Assembly (NCBI GenBank): GCA_965247255.1
Contig: CBDFGS010000013.1
Coordinates: 310,001-374,000 of the forward strand
DNA: 64,000 nucleotides
Origin: CBDFGS01 sp965247255
GTDB lineage: Bacteria > Chloroflexota > Dehalococcoidia > Lucifugimonadales > CAUZJF01
Reading direction: 5' to 3'
Shown here: positions 41,748 to 50,397 of the stretch, one piece after another
Layout of the letters: every line of letters starts with the position of its first letter
Numbering within the stretch: position 1 is the stretch's first letter
Made by a program: the position numbers and the translations under genes
Notes under the pieces: generated by a model
Database searches by the model: none
Told to the model about the DNA's origin: nothing
Seen by the model: the letters and a program-made list of their open reading frames with translations, nothing else

Positions 41748-43298
41748 CTACATTCCCGTTCGTATGAAGTCGGCGAACCGCTCGCCCATCATCATTGTGG
41801 TGACGTTGGTGTTGGCACGGACGCAGTTGGGCATGGTGGAGGCATCCACCACCCGCAAACCCTCAATCCCGTGAACCTTCCCGTACTGGTCAACCACCGC
41901 CATGCGGTCCGAGGCCGGTCCCATCTTGCAGGTCCCGGAGATGTGAAATGCGGTAGTCACTATCCGCATAAGCCAGTCGTCCAGCGCTTCGTCGGACTCC
42001 AGGTCCGCGTCGGTCGGTTCAACACGCTCATCTAGGATGTCTTTGAAGTCATCGTGATCGGCCAGCCTGAGGCACAGGCGGACCGCGTCACGCAGCCTCT
42101 GCCGGTCGAAGGGGTCGTCAAGATAGCGGAAGTCCAGGAACGGCTGAACGTTGGGGTCTGTGGAGGTTAGCCGTAGCTCCCCTGAGCCAACGGCCAGGTC
42201 CAGGATGGGTAGCATACCGACTCCCAGAGGCTTCGCCGGGTTTTCAGGATCGGGGACAAAGCACCACATAAATATCATCATGTCGTTGCGCAGGTCCGAG
42301 CCCTGGGCTGTATGGCGCAGCGCCATCTGAAGTCTCGGTGCTCCTATGTCCTGGACGAAATCCTCCCTGGTTCGCCAGATCAAGAACGCCACCGGGTGGT
42401 CCCGCAGATTTTGTCCCACCCCGGGCAAGTCGGCCACCACGGGAATGCCAAGACTGCGTAGATGGTCCACCGGCCCGACGCCCGATAGCATCAGCATATG
42501 GGGTGAGCCAACCGAACCCCCGCTCAGGATGGTCTCTTCGCCCTCCACGGTGAACGCTGAACCGCCACTCTCAACGACAACCCCGGTGGCCCGCCTGCCA
42601 TCGAACACGATGCGCCGTACCGTGCAGTTGGGCCTTATGGTCAGGTTTAGGCGGTGCCTGGCCTGGTCCAGGTAGCCCAGCGCGGTGCTCAAGCGGATGC
42701 GGCTGGTGTTGTTGAAGGGCAGGGGCCCGACACCCGTGGCCTCCGGATGATTAAGGTCCGGGCTGTCCCGGTATCCCGCCGATATGCACGAGTTGTAGAA
42801 GGCCTGCTGGGCGGGAAGCCACTCCTCACGCGTGAAGCGACGGGCGACGATGGGCCCTTCGGTGCCGTGAAAGTCGCCGTGAAAGTCGGTATCGGTCTCC
42901 AGCCTCCGGAAGTACGGAAGAAGCTTCTCAAAGCTCCACTGGTCGTTGCCGAGGGAAGCCCAGGCGTCGTAGTCCTCGGGCACGCCCCGCAAGAACACCT
43001 GGCCGTTGATGGCGCTGGACCCGCCGGTGACCTTGCCCGCCGGGACCTGCATCGGCTCGGCCTTATCGGTAGCCTTGGCAGCGAAATTCCAGTCATGTTG
43101 GCCCCCAGCCGGAGCGATGGCCGTGAAGCCCAACGCCGTCCCATAGCCGTACTTCAGCTCGTCAGGAAGCCGGTCAAACTCCGGATAGTCCGGCCCTGCC
43201 TCCAGGAGGAGCACCGAGCGCTCGGGGTCCTCAGACAATCTGGCGGCCAGGATTGCGCCTGCGGACCCGGCGCCGACTACGATAGCGTCGTACTTCAT
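41748..43298 (-). CDS. GMC-family FAD oxidoreductase (choline dehydrogenase-like)
   Basis: A 516-residue flavoprotein of usual length. The FAD dinucleotide-binding motif is IVVGAGSAGAILAARLSED with LLLEAG. GMC signature 1 is GKVTGGSSAINGQVFLRG, signature 2 is ILSGGSVGSPHMLMLSGVGP, and the C-terminal catalytic His is in TAFHISGTCKMG, followed by NTNVTTMMMGERFAD. It oxidises an alcohol to an aldehyde or ketone, passing electrons to a quinone or oxygen. Substrate unknown. No secretion signal is present. SAR202-type genomes are known for many GMC paralogues. Confidence 0.93.
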   Translation of the reverse strand: MKYDAIVVGAGSAGAILAARLSEDPERSVLLLEAGPDYPEFDRLPDELKYGYGTALGFTAIAPAGGQHDWNFAAKATDKAEPMQVPAGKVTGGSSAINGQVFLRGVPEDYDAWASLGNDQWSFEKLLPYFRRLETDTDFHGDFHGTEGPIVARRFTREEWLPAQQAFYNSCISAGYRDSPDLNHPEATGVGPLPFNNTSRIRLSTALGYLDQARHRLNLTIRPNCTVRRIVFDGRRATGVVVESGGSAFTVEGEETILSGGSVGSPHMLMLSGVGPVDHLRSLGIPVVADLPGVGQNLRDHPVAFLIWRTREDFVQDIGAPRLQMALRHTAQGSDLRNDMMIFMWCFVPDPENPAKPLGVGMLPILDLAVGSGELRLTSTDPNVQPFLDFRYLDDPFDRQRLRDAVRLCLRLADHDDFKDILDERVEPTDADLESDEALDDWLMRIVTTAFHISGTCKMGPASDRMAVVDQYGKVHGIEGLRVVDASTMPNCVRANTNVTTMMMGERFADFIRTGM

Positions 43299-43511
43299 GG
43301 TCCCTCCTCATCGTATGGCTGGATGTCGCTTGGGTAGCGATGACATCCGTGCGGGAGCTCGCCGTCAACCTCGAATATTTCGCTTACGCCGCACCCCAAC
43401 CAGGGGTGTATCCAAGTTCGGGGACAGTTTGTGAGGTTACCTCGACCCTGTCAACGGCCGTCCCGCGCGACTAAGTTACGTGGTTCGCACATATAGGCCA
43501 GCCAGTCGCGA

Positions 43512-43975
43512 CTATCTCCACCAGTCGTATGTGAGCCCCGGCGAGCGGTCTTTCAGCGGCATGTCGACTCGCGCTCCTCCCTGGGCCGAGGACTGCTTCA
43601 GCGCGACCTCAATCTCGATCGCCATCGCCGTCCTGCGTCCAGACAGCTTGGGCTCATCGAGCTTACCCTCAATGCAGTCCAATACGTCCTGTAACATGTA
43701 GACTTGGCGCGACCCCTCGACGATCAGTGGCTCAGGCCACGGCATCTGCACACGGCGCACGCCCGCCGATGGGTTGACCCTGCCTGAGTGAAACTCGCGG
43801 GTATCGACGTCCTTCCACAGCGCCCACCCGTTGGTGTGATGGTAGAAGAGTATCTCCCCATTGGTGCCCGTCACCCGGACGATGGGCGCCCCGTCCCGGT
43901 AGTGAACAACCTGGCCGTCCACGGTGACCATCATCCCCTGGCCTACGAAAATATCGCTCCCCGTCTCGGGTTGGA
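43512..43975 (-). pseudogene. C-terminal fragment of a Gfo/Idh/MocA oxidoreductase
   Basis: Read on the minus strand, the frame encodes about 155 residues that match only the C-terminal domain of Gfo/Idh/MocA dehydrogenases: DIFVGQGMMVTVDGQVVHYRDG, VTGTNGEILFYHHTNG, then a terminal LDCIEGKLDEPKLSGRRTAMAIEIEVALKQSS. The NAD-binding Rossmann half is absent. Homology stops where dispersed repeat copy B begins (43973), so the 5' half was replaced by repeat DNA. The remaining frame continues to 44033 but through the repeat. It should be non-functional. Confidence 0.8.
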
Positions 43976-44030
43976 GTCCCCAAATCACCCCAGGTTCCCT
44001 GACAGGGTTCACTCTGCAGCCGCTTCCCCA
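43973..44030 (+). repeat. Dispersed repeat, copy B
   Basis: GGAGTCCCC, a variable spacer, AGGTTCCCTGACAGGGTTCAC, then a diverged GCAGCCGCTTCCCC block. It marks the breakpoint of the truncated Gfo/Idh/MocA gene. Confidence 0.7.
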
Positions 44031-44229
44031 CAAGGCGCGTTCTCGACTGTGACCTTAGACTCGCCAGCCTCAAGCTGGGAGTCCCTAAACCTCGAGCCGC
44101 GTCGTCACATCCGACGTCTGCAGATGCTTGAGGCCGAGAACTCGACAGCCAGGGCGGCCCGTTCCCTCGTTCCGCTCCCTCCCCTGGTCTTATAGGCTGG
44201 ATACACGTTGCATCCGACGAATGCTTTTG

Positions 44230-45030
44230 CTACGTCGTAACATTCATCGTTGGGTTGACGGATTCGAATCCCTTTTGTACGAGGTCAATGTTCGGCTCTC
44301 GGCGAGAATTCACCCTGTACGCCAGGGCAGGGGCGTCCCCTCCCTCGTTGTACCCGTAGACCTCAATCATGGTTGGTCCGTTCAGGTAATCGATCTTGTC
44401 GCCGTCCAGTTTGAAGGGACGGTCATGCCCAGGGTAGAAAACCTTCGACGAATCTAACATCTTCTCGACGCTCTCAGTGGCATCTTTGACGTCCCAGAAG
44501 ATATTGTAGGGAACGCCCCGCTTGATTGTTCCGGCGTCCGGCAGGGCATCCCCCGCCACCAGCACTTCCTCCCCATCAACCGTGACCAGGAGACTAATAT
44601 GCCCCTTCGTATGGCCTGGAGTATCGATGACTCGCACGCCGTCTGCGACTAAGTCTCCGTCAGAGATCGGATCAACGTTGAGATTCGAAAGCATATCAGC
44701 AAAGTACGAGGCAGAGTTGACATCGGCGCGGTTCGGGTTCTTGGAGTAATCTAGCTCTTTCGGGTGCACCAATACCCGTGCGTTTCGGAACAGATCGGCG
44801 TTCTGGCAGTGATCCCAGTGCAGGTGGGTGAGCACCAATGTGTCTATGTCGTCCAGTTCAAGTCCCCTGGTTTCAAGGGCTTTCATGACCCAGCCGCGAC
44901 GTGCTGCAGGCCCAGTGTCTATCAGGATGCGGCGGGAGCCAGCCTCCAGGAGAGACACCGTAGAGTAGCCAAACGCCCCTTGGTCGGACATGAACGAGAA
45001 TCCATACGTCAGAATGTCTAGGTTCGCCAC
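44230..45030 (-). CDS. MBL-fold hydrolase (lactonase-like)
   Basis: A 266-residue metallo-beta-lactamase-fold protein. The metal motif is TLVLTHLHWDHCQNADLF (HxHxDH with Trp between), with further ligands in VIDTPGHTKGHIS, VLVAGDALPDAG and the terminal VFYPGHDRPF. The spacing agrees with the AHL-lactonase/AttM-like branch, whose members open lactones; without testing, the substrate is unknown. It is a complete gene within the segment between the comM fragments and is transcribed towards the truncated Gfo/Idh gene. Confidence 0.88.
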   Translation of the reverse strand: MANLDILTYGFSFMSDQGAFGYSTVSLLEAGSRRILIDTGPAARRGWVMKALETRGLELDDIDTLVLTHLHWDHCQNADLFRNARVLVHPKELDYSKNPNRADVNSASYFADMLSNLNVDPISDGDLVADGVRVIDTPGHTKGHISLLVTVDGEEVLVAGDALPDAGTIKRGVPYNIFWDVKDATESVEKMLDSSKVFYPGHDRPFKLDGDKIDYLNGPTMIEVYGYNEGGDAPALAYRVNSRREPNIDLVQKGFESVNPTMNVTT

Positions 45031-45073
45031 TCCTCACTCCTTATTCTGTATAGGCCGAATCGAGCGGAGGCCC

Positions 45074-45322
45074 GGAGTCCCCAATCCGCGCGGGACTCCA
45101 GGACCGCGTTCACGTCTGGGCATGGCTCCCTGCTAGAGTGTTCTGAGTCCCAAACTCTCGCAGGTTCCCTGACCGGGTTCACTCTGCCGCATCGCCCCAG
45201 CCTAGCGCGCCATGTTCACCTTGGGACGCGACCCCAGGAGTCCCCAAGTCTGCCTAGGTTCCCTACCCGGGTTCACTTTTGTGCATCGCCCCCACCTAGC
45301 GCGCAGTGCTCACCTTGGGACG
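45074..45322 (+). repeat. Dispersed repeat, copies C, D and E in tandem
   Basis: Three units begin at 45074 (C), 45145 (D) and 45237 (E). All share GAGTCCC, a spacer, a GGxxTCC block, CCGGGTTCAC (C has CCGCGTTCAC) and, in D and E, GCATCGCCCC. D and E also share a following block, CCTAGCGCGC plus TCACCTTGGGACG. In E that block is the 3' end of the TerS-like gene at 45296, so D is a duplicate that includes a copy of the gene's last codons. Confidence 0.78.
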
Positions 45323-45664
45323 TTGCTGCCACATACCTAGATGCTTACCTAGCAGCACCAACGCTCTGAGTCGGGCCGAATCAGAAGCCGCATCGTCCTC
45401 TGCGATGGAACGTAGGCCATATATGACTAGGTCCTGCGTGGTCTCAGTGCGTGCTCCGCGTTCGGCTCCGCGGCGCTGAACTTCTGCTGCCACCTTAGCC
45501 TTCCTGAGCAGTCGAGAGGCGTTCACCTCGGCGACATTTCCCCTGGCAGAGTAGCCTGCCCGTTTGTAGGCGGCGGTGGCGTTCAGGTCCACGAGGTATT
45601 CAGCCACGAATCGCTGCTGTCGAGGAGTCAGTCTTTCCCTATGGGAGCCTGGCGCGTACGGCAT
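45296..45664 (-). CDS. Second small terminase-like protein, short
   Basis: A 122-residue protein with the same N-terminal signature as the TerS-like protein at 39897: LTPRQQRFVAEYLVDLNATAAYKRAGYS, then a helical SRLLRKAKVAAEVQRR and a C-terminal VLLGKHLGMWQQRPK. It lacks the oligomerisation and C-terminal parts of a full TerS but the ending is typical of short TerS proteins, so it may be complete. It faces the opposite way to the first TerS-like gene, and its 3' end is duplicated in repeat copy D. Confidence 0.8.
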   Translation of the reverse strand: MPYAPGSHRERLTPRQQRFVAEYLVDLNATAAYKRAGYSARGNVAEVNASRLLRKAKVAAEVQRRGAERGARTETTQDLVIYGLRSIAEDDAASDSARLRALVLLGKHLGMWQQRPKVSTAR

Positions 45665-45720
45665 GTGTCGATGCTAGCACAAGCGGCTAATACAGTCCCG
45701 CCACAAGAAGAGCTACCAAG

Positions 45721-45915
45721 GCCGATAAGAAGGAGTATTCACACCGCGCAAGATTGGCCACGGAGCGTGAGGATATTCTCTACCAGAACGGGGATGCTTC
45801 CGCGAGATACGCGGACAGCTACGCGGGGAATCGGGCGCGTCTGGTGGGGATTACGAAGGGGATACTGAACGGAAACCCGTCGGTTTTACTCACCACTGAA
45901 CAAACATCGGCATGA
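45721..45915 (+). pseudogene. Unidentified coding fragment without start codon
   Basis: A frame open from a TAA just upstream reads ADKKEYSHRARLATEREDIL, then YQNGDASARYADSYAGNRARLVGITKG and ends TTEQTSA. The composition looks like real protein but no start codon is present. It lies between the short TerS-like gene and the comM breakpoint and is probably a gene remnant of the mobile segment. I do not recognise the family. Confidence 0.35.
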
Positions 45916-45983
45916 CTACGTGGACGAAACGGGACTTCGTCTACGCCGGGGTCGGGGCATGGGTATATTGCGTCCATAATGTA

Positions 45984-46663
45984 AGGACGTTGTGTCCGCC
46001 GGCCGCTGCCACCTCCAGGGCGCGCTTGGCGTGCTCGTGACCTCGAATCTCGGCGATGTCCACTCCACCGTGCGGGCTCTTCCTCTCACTGTCGTCGCCC
46101 TTTTCGGGTTGGTCAGGGGACCGCCCGTCGCCTTTTACCAGGGGCTCGATTAGTTCTTCCCCTCGTAGGTGCGCGCCCAACTGGCCGATGCTCTCGACCG
46201 GAACGACCTCGACCCCCTCCACAAGGCCGGCCTCAGGCGCGTCTAGCGAGGGAACGAAGACCGTGTCGACTCCCTCGTCGCGGGCCACTACTACCATCGG
46301 TAGGATCCCGTTCGTGTGCCGCAAACGCCCGTCCAGGGCGACTTCGCCCAGGAACAGAGACGATTCGGGTATGGAGGGAAGCTGCCCTGAGCTGAGGAGC
46401 AGGGCGATGGCGATGGGCAGGTCGTATGCAGGGCCGGCTTTTCTGAGGTCGGCGGGGGCGAGGCTGGCGGTGATGCGCCGCATGGGGAACTCGTAGGCCG
46501 AGTTGCGGATGGCGGCTCTGACTCGCTCGCGCGCCTCTTGTACCGCCGCGTCCGGCAGGCCCACGATGGTGAACGACGGCAGGCCCGGCGAGATGTCGAC
46601 CTCGACCTCGACGATATAGCCGTCGAGTCCAACGACCGCGCAGGTCTTAGATTTCGCCAGCAT
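45984..46663 (-). pseudogene. comM: comM N-terminal fragment (second copy)
   Basis: This copy carries the genuine ComM start (MLAKSKTCAVVGLDGYIVEV) and continues to about residue 227 (AAAGGHNVL), just before Walker A. Homology then ends at 45984 and the frame runs 14 more residues into unrelated sequence. It overlaps the fragment at 37977-39002 by about 615 bp in the same orientation, with a one-codon length difference in a very divergent linker (LVKGDGRSPDQPEKGDDSERKSP is about 23 residues in two different forms, so only the flanks match). Its upstream neighbour is acylphosphatase, probably the native comM context. Confidence 0.92.
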
Positions 46664-46731
46664 TCTCGTTTGGCTCCACTCTGCGAAAGGCGCTGCTCAT
46701 TATCACAGCGTGAGACGATAGGGCAGGAAGA

Positions 46732-47031
46732 TCAGCCAACGCCGAAAGACGTGAACTCTCCTGTTGGTGTTTCCCATGCGAGGTCGACCTCCGCTACCGT
46801 GGCGAAGGGCGGACCCTGGCGGAGATGGGGGAGCAGGCTTTCAAGCGCGGTCCTGGTCCCCTCTGCGATCACCTCTACCGTGCGGCCGTCAGACAGGTTC
46901 CGTACCTGGCCCACAACGCCCAGCCGCTCCGCGAGGCCATGGGTGAAATCTCGGAAGAACACGCCCTGCACTCTCCCGCGCACCCACACGCGGAGCCTGG
47001 CCTGCTCATCCAGAGTAGGTCCTTCCGGCAT
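46732..47031 (-). CDS. acyP: Acylphosphatase
   Basis: A 99-residue acylphosphatase of usual size. The phosphate loop with the catalytic Arg is VRGRVQGVFFRDFT, and the catalytic Asn is in GQVRNLSDGRTVEVIAEG. It hydrolyses carboxyl phosphates such as acetyl phosphate or 1,3-bisphosphoglycerate. It lies 68 bp upstream of the comM fragment on the same strand, so it was probably cotranscribed with comM. Confidence 0.93.
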   Translation of the reverse strand: MPEGPTLDEQARLRVWVRGRVQGVFFRDFTHGLAERLGVVGQVRNLSDGRTVEVIAEGTRTALESLLPHLRQGPPFATVAEVDLAWETPTGEFTSFGVG

Positions 47032-47160
47032 TTTGGGCAGCGCTAGTTCCTATCCAGATTTGGGAACTCATATGATATACCCTCGACCAGTCAGTTGCGT
47101 TCACGCGGCGTATGCTAGAATTTCGAGCGTACGGAGTCGCCTGAGGAGGTCTGCAGGTAA

Positions 47161-49404
47161 ATGACGTCGAACATAGTATTGTCGAACAGGGAGTTCAAGG
47201 TAGTAGGCAAACGCCCAATACGGCACGACGGGTACGACAAGGTGACCGGCAAGGCCAAGTACGGCGCCGACGTTCACCTCCCAGGGCTGTTGCACGCGAA
47301 GATGCTGCGGAGTCCTCACGCTCACGCCCGGATCATCTCCGTGGACACATCCAAAGCTGAGGCCCACCCGGACGTGAGGGCGGTCTTGACCCACGCGGAT
47401 CTACCTAATGACGGAGACGAGCCTGTCGCGTCGACGGACGGCAGAAACAATATCCTGGCGAGCGACAGGGTGCTGTACAAGGGCCATCCAATCGTCGCGG
47501 TCGCAGCGGTCGGCCCACACGAGGCCGAGCATGCCCTTTCTCTGATCGAAGTCGAATACGACGTGCGGCCAGCCGTCACCGACATCGAAGCGGCTACCGC
47601 GAATGGCGCCCCGGCCCTCCATGAGCAGTTCGAGGACAACGTGGACGGGCATAATCAACTAGAGCTCGGCGATATCAAGAAGGGCTTCGAGGCGGCTGAC
47701 GTAATAGTGGAGCGAGAGTTTCACACCAAGACCGTGCATCAGGGCTATATCGAGCCCCATTCGGCGACTGCTTCGTGGGGGCCCGACGACCGGGTGACGC
47801 TGTGGACCAGCTCGCAAGGGCACTTCCAGATACGCGATAGCACGGCAAAGGAGATCGGGCTGCCCCCCTCCAGCGTTAAGTCGGTACCGATGGAGATCGG
47901 CGGAGGGTTTGGCGGAAAGACGAAGGTGTACTTCGAGCCCCTCGTAGCGCTGCTATCCAAGAAAGCGGGCGCGCCGGTGAAGATGACGATGTCGCGCGCT
48001 GAGGTCCTCGAGGCGACGGGTCCGACATCCGGCTCATACACGAAGGTCAAGATGGGAGCGACCCGCGAAGGCAAGCTGACAGCGGCCCAGGCGGTCCTCA
48101 AGTACGAGTCGGGCGGGTTCCCAGGCTCGTCCGTGGGCGCCGGGGCACAGTGCATATTCGCCCCGTACGACATCGAGAACATAACGATCGACGGGTACTC
48201 GGTGCTGGTCAACAAACCGAAGTCCGCAGCCTATCGCGCACCTGGGTCGCCAGCGGCATCGTTCGCCGCAGAGTCCGTGGTGGACGAGATATGCGAGAAG
48301 CTGGAGATGGACCCATTCGAGTTCAGGATCATGAACGGGGCCAGGGAGGGCACGCGACGGGCGACCGGAGTAGCGAACCCCCGGATCGGCTGCATCGAGA
48401 CGGAGGAGGCGGCAAGGTCGCACGAGCACTATTCCGCCCCACTGGAAGGTCCCAACCGGGGCAGGGGCGTGGCCACAGGTTTCTGGATGAACGGGGCGGG
48501 CCCCGCTTGCGCCACGGCCAACGTCAACTACGATGGGAAGGTCAACCTGATTATCGGCTCCATGGACATCGGCGGCTCGCGGCCCGCGGCCGCGCAGCAG
48601 TTCGCGGAGGTGCTGGGAATTCCGGCCGAGGACGTGAATCCTCAGGTTGGCGACACAGACTCGATTGGCTATACGTCGATGACGGGCGGAAGCGGCGTCG
48701 CGTTCAAGACCGGCTGGGCCTCCTACGAGGCTGCGCAAGATGTCAAGCGGCAGATGATCGAGCGCGCAGCTTTGTTGTGGGAGGCTGAAGCCGACCAGTT
48801 GGAGCTGGTGGACGGGGTCTTCCAGCACAGGTCCGACCCGGAGTTGCGCATCTCCTTCACGGAGCTGGCGGGGAACCTGGCCGCGACCGGCGGTCCGGTG
48901 GTCGGTAAGGCCAACCTGAACCCTTCGGGGGCTGCTCCGTCGTTCGCCACTACCGTCGTCGACGTCGAAGTCGACCCGGAGACCGGCAAGGTCACGATCC
49001 TGCGCTGCACGATGATCCAGGATGCGGGCAAGGCGGTCCACCCCAGCTACGTCGAGGGACAGATGCAGGGCGGCGCGGCCCAAGGGATCGGCTGGGCGCT
49101 GAACGAAGAGTACGCGATGGCGGACGACGGCCGCATGCTCAACTCGAGCTTCCTCGACTATCGCATGCCCACGGCGCTGGACCTGCCGATGATCGACACG
49201 GTGATCGTGGAGGTGGCCAACCCGCAGCACCCCTACGGCGTGCGAGGCGTCGCGGAGGTGCCGATCGTGCCCCCGCTGGCAGCCATGGCCAATGCGATAT
49301 ACGACGCCATCGGCGTGCGGATGACGGACCTGCCGATGAACCCAGCCTCGATCGTCAAGGCGCTGTCCGAAAAGAACGGGACCAACGGACACGGCGCAGA
49401 CTAG
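47161..49404 (+). CDS. Xanthine dehydrogenase-family molybdopterin-binding subunit
   Basis: A 747-residue large subunit of a molybdenum hydroxylase. The N-terminal domain starts KRPIRHDGYDKVTGKAKYGADVHLPG. Cofactor motifs GGGFGGKTKVYFEP, AAYRAPGSPAASFA, and GSGVAFKTGW are visible; the catalytic Glu is in the terminal YGVRGVAEVPIVPPLAAMANA. It would hydroxylate an aromatic or aldehyde substrate with water as oxygen source, using molybdopterin-cytosine dinucleotide. The partner FAD and 2Fe-2S subunits are not adjacent: upstream is a divergent acylphosphatase gene and downstream a degenerate small frame. They must be encoded elsewhere or lost. Confidence 0.92.
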   Translation: MTSNIVLSNREFKVVGKRPIRHDGYDKVTGKAKYGADVHLPGLLHAKMLRSPHAHARIISVDTSKAEAHPDVRAVLTHADLPNDGDEPVASTDGRNNILASDRVLYKGHPIVAVAAVGPHEAEHALSLIEVEYDVRPAVTDIEAATANGAPALHEQFEDNVDGHNQLELGDIKKGFEAADVIVEREFHTKTVHQGYIEPHSATASWGPDDRVTLWTSSQGHFQIRDSTAKEIGLPPSSVKSVPMEIGGGFGGKTKVYFEPLVALLSKKAGAPVKMTMSRAEVLEATGPTSGSYTKVKMGATREGKLTAAQAVLKYESGGFPGSSVGAGAQCIFAPYDIENITIDGYSVLVNKPKSAAYRAPGSPAASFAAESVVDEICEKLEMDPFEFRIMNGAREGTRRATGVANPRIGCIETEEAARSHEHYSAPLEGPNRGRGVATGFWMNGAGPACATANVNYDGKVNLIIGSMDIGGSRPAAAQQFAEVLGIPAEDVNPQVGDTDSIGYTSMTGGSGVAFKTGWASYEAAQDVKRQMIERAALLWEAEADQLELVDGVFQHRSDPELRISFTELAGNLAATGGPVVGKANLNPSGAAPSFATTVVDVEVDPETGKVTILRCTMIQDAGKAVHPSYVEGQMQGGAAQGIGWALNEEYAMADDGRMLNSSFLDYRMPTALDLPMIDTVIVEVANPQHPYGVRGVAEVPIVPPLAAMANAIYDAIGVRMTDLPMNPASIVKALSEKNGTNGHGAD

Positions 49405-49412
49405 CCGGTTTG

Positions 49413-49703
49413 GTGGACGGCGGCGCTGATCCCGGGGTGATCCACGCCGTCCGCTGGCTCCACGATCGCGGGAATCTGCTGCTCACAGCGTCCGGAGAGT
49501 CGTCGGTTGACCTGGAGGGCTATCTCGCCGCTCTGGTGGTCGTCGATTCGGAGCTAGCCATCGGCTAGGCGGTGGAAGCGGGAGCGACAGAAGTCCTGGT
49601 GTTTACCAAGGACGACCTGGCGAAGCCGCCTCGTACGGTCATCCGCACCCTGGCCGAGTTGCCCGCAGCAGTCGAGGGGATCGAGAGCGATCGAACGTAC
49701 TGA
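49413..49703 (+). pseudogene. Small ORF interrupted by an in-frame TAG
   Basis: From a GTG at 49413 the frame reads DGGADPGVIHAVRWLHDRG and ends at TAG 49566-49568. In the same frame, directly after, coding-like sequence resumes (VEAGATEVLVFTKDDLAKPPRTV, about 23 residues here, then LAELPAAVEGIES) to TGA at 49703. Together they would be about 95 codons. Whether this is one gene broken by a nonsense mutation or two tiny ORFs is unclear. Family not recognised. Confidence 0.35.
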
Positions 49704-49771
49704 GCGCGGGCTGGTCGATCGAGCGAGGCGAATGCGCGCCACCTCACTCTCTCGGCTATGGTTACGTATGA

Positions 49772-49792
49772 GGGCGGGTTTCAAACCCGCCC
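49772..49792. repeat. Perfect 10-bp-arm hairpin
   Basis: GGGCGGGTTT and AAACCCGCCC flank a single C at 49782. Hairpins of this sequence are common intergenic repeats in high-GC bacteria. It sits 22 bp upstream of the glycosyltransferase start and partly covers what an earlier in-frame ATG would encode, which supports the later ATG at 49815. Confidence 0.75.
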
Positions 49793-50397
49793 CTACCTGA
49801 GCAGCGTGAGCACGATGAGGACGCCTTTCACGGCGCTGGACCGCCGGGCGCTTGTGGCTTTTGCGGCGACTAACCGCGCCGTTCTCCTTCTGCTAGTGCT
49901 GGCGCTCGCCACGCGGCTCCCTCTCATGAGCATTTCCCTCGACGAGGGGGACGCCGCGAACTTCGTCAACGCGCTGACGCGCGGGTACGACATAACAGAG
50001 CTCCGGCCGCACGCTCCAGGCTACCCCGTCTACATCTTGGTGGGCTCGGCTATCGATGCCGTGCTCAACGAACCTCTGCTGAGCCTGACTTTGCTTAGCG
50101 CTCTCATGGGCTCGTTCGCCGTCGTTCCCTTCTACCTACTCCTCAAGGAGCTCGGTGGCGCCGCACTCGCGTTCGTGGGCTCTTTGTTCTTTGTCTTCAA
50201 TCCGTTGGCGTGGAGCTACGGGGAGTCGGCGTTGTCCGACGTACCGTCTGCCTCGCTCGTGCTGCTCGCGGCGTGGCTTTCATACGCGGGAAGGCGGAGG
50301 GACCGCGAGTTCCTCCTCGCGTGCGTCGTGATGTCGTTGGCCATAGGGGTACGCCAGGCCAATGCGCCTCTGGCCGTGCTGCTGGCATTCCCCTTAG

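Noticed and set aside
44255..44275. GGATTCGAATCC, reminiscent of a tRNA T-arm
   Set aside because: It is a palindrome within the coding end of the MBL hydrolase; no acceptor or anticodon stem surrounds it.
48034..49392. A 452-codon minus-strand frame within the molybdenum hydroxylase gene
   Set aside because: Antisense shadow; rich in Arg, His and Gln with no recognisable domain.
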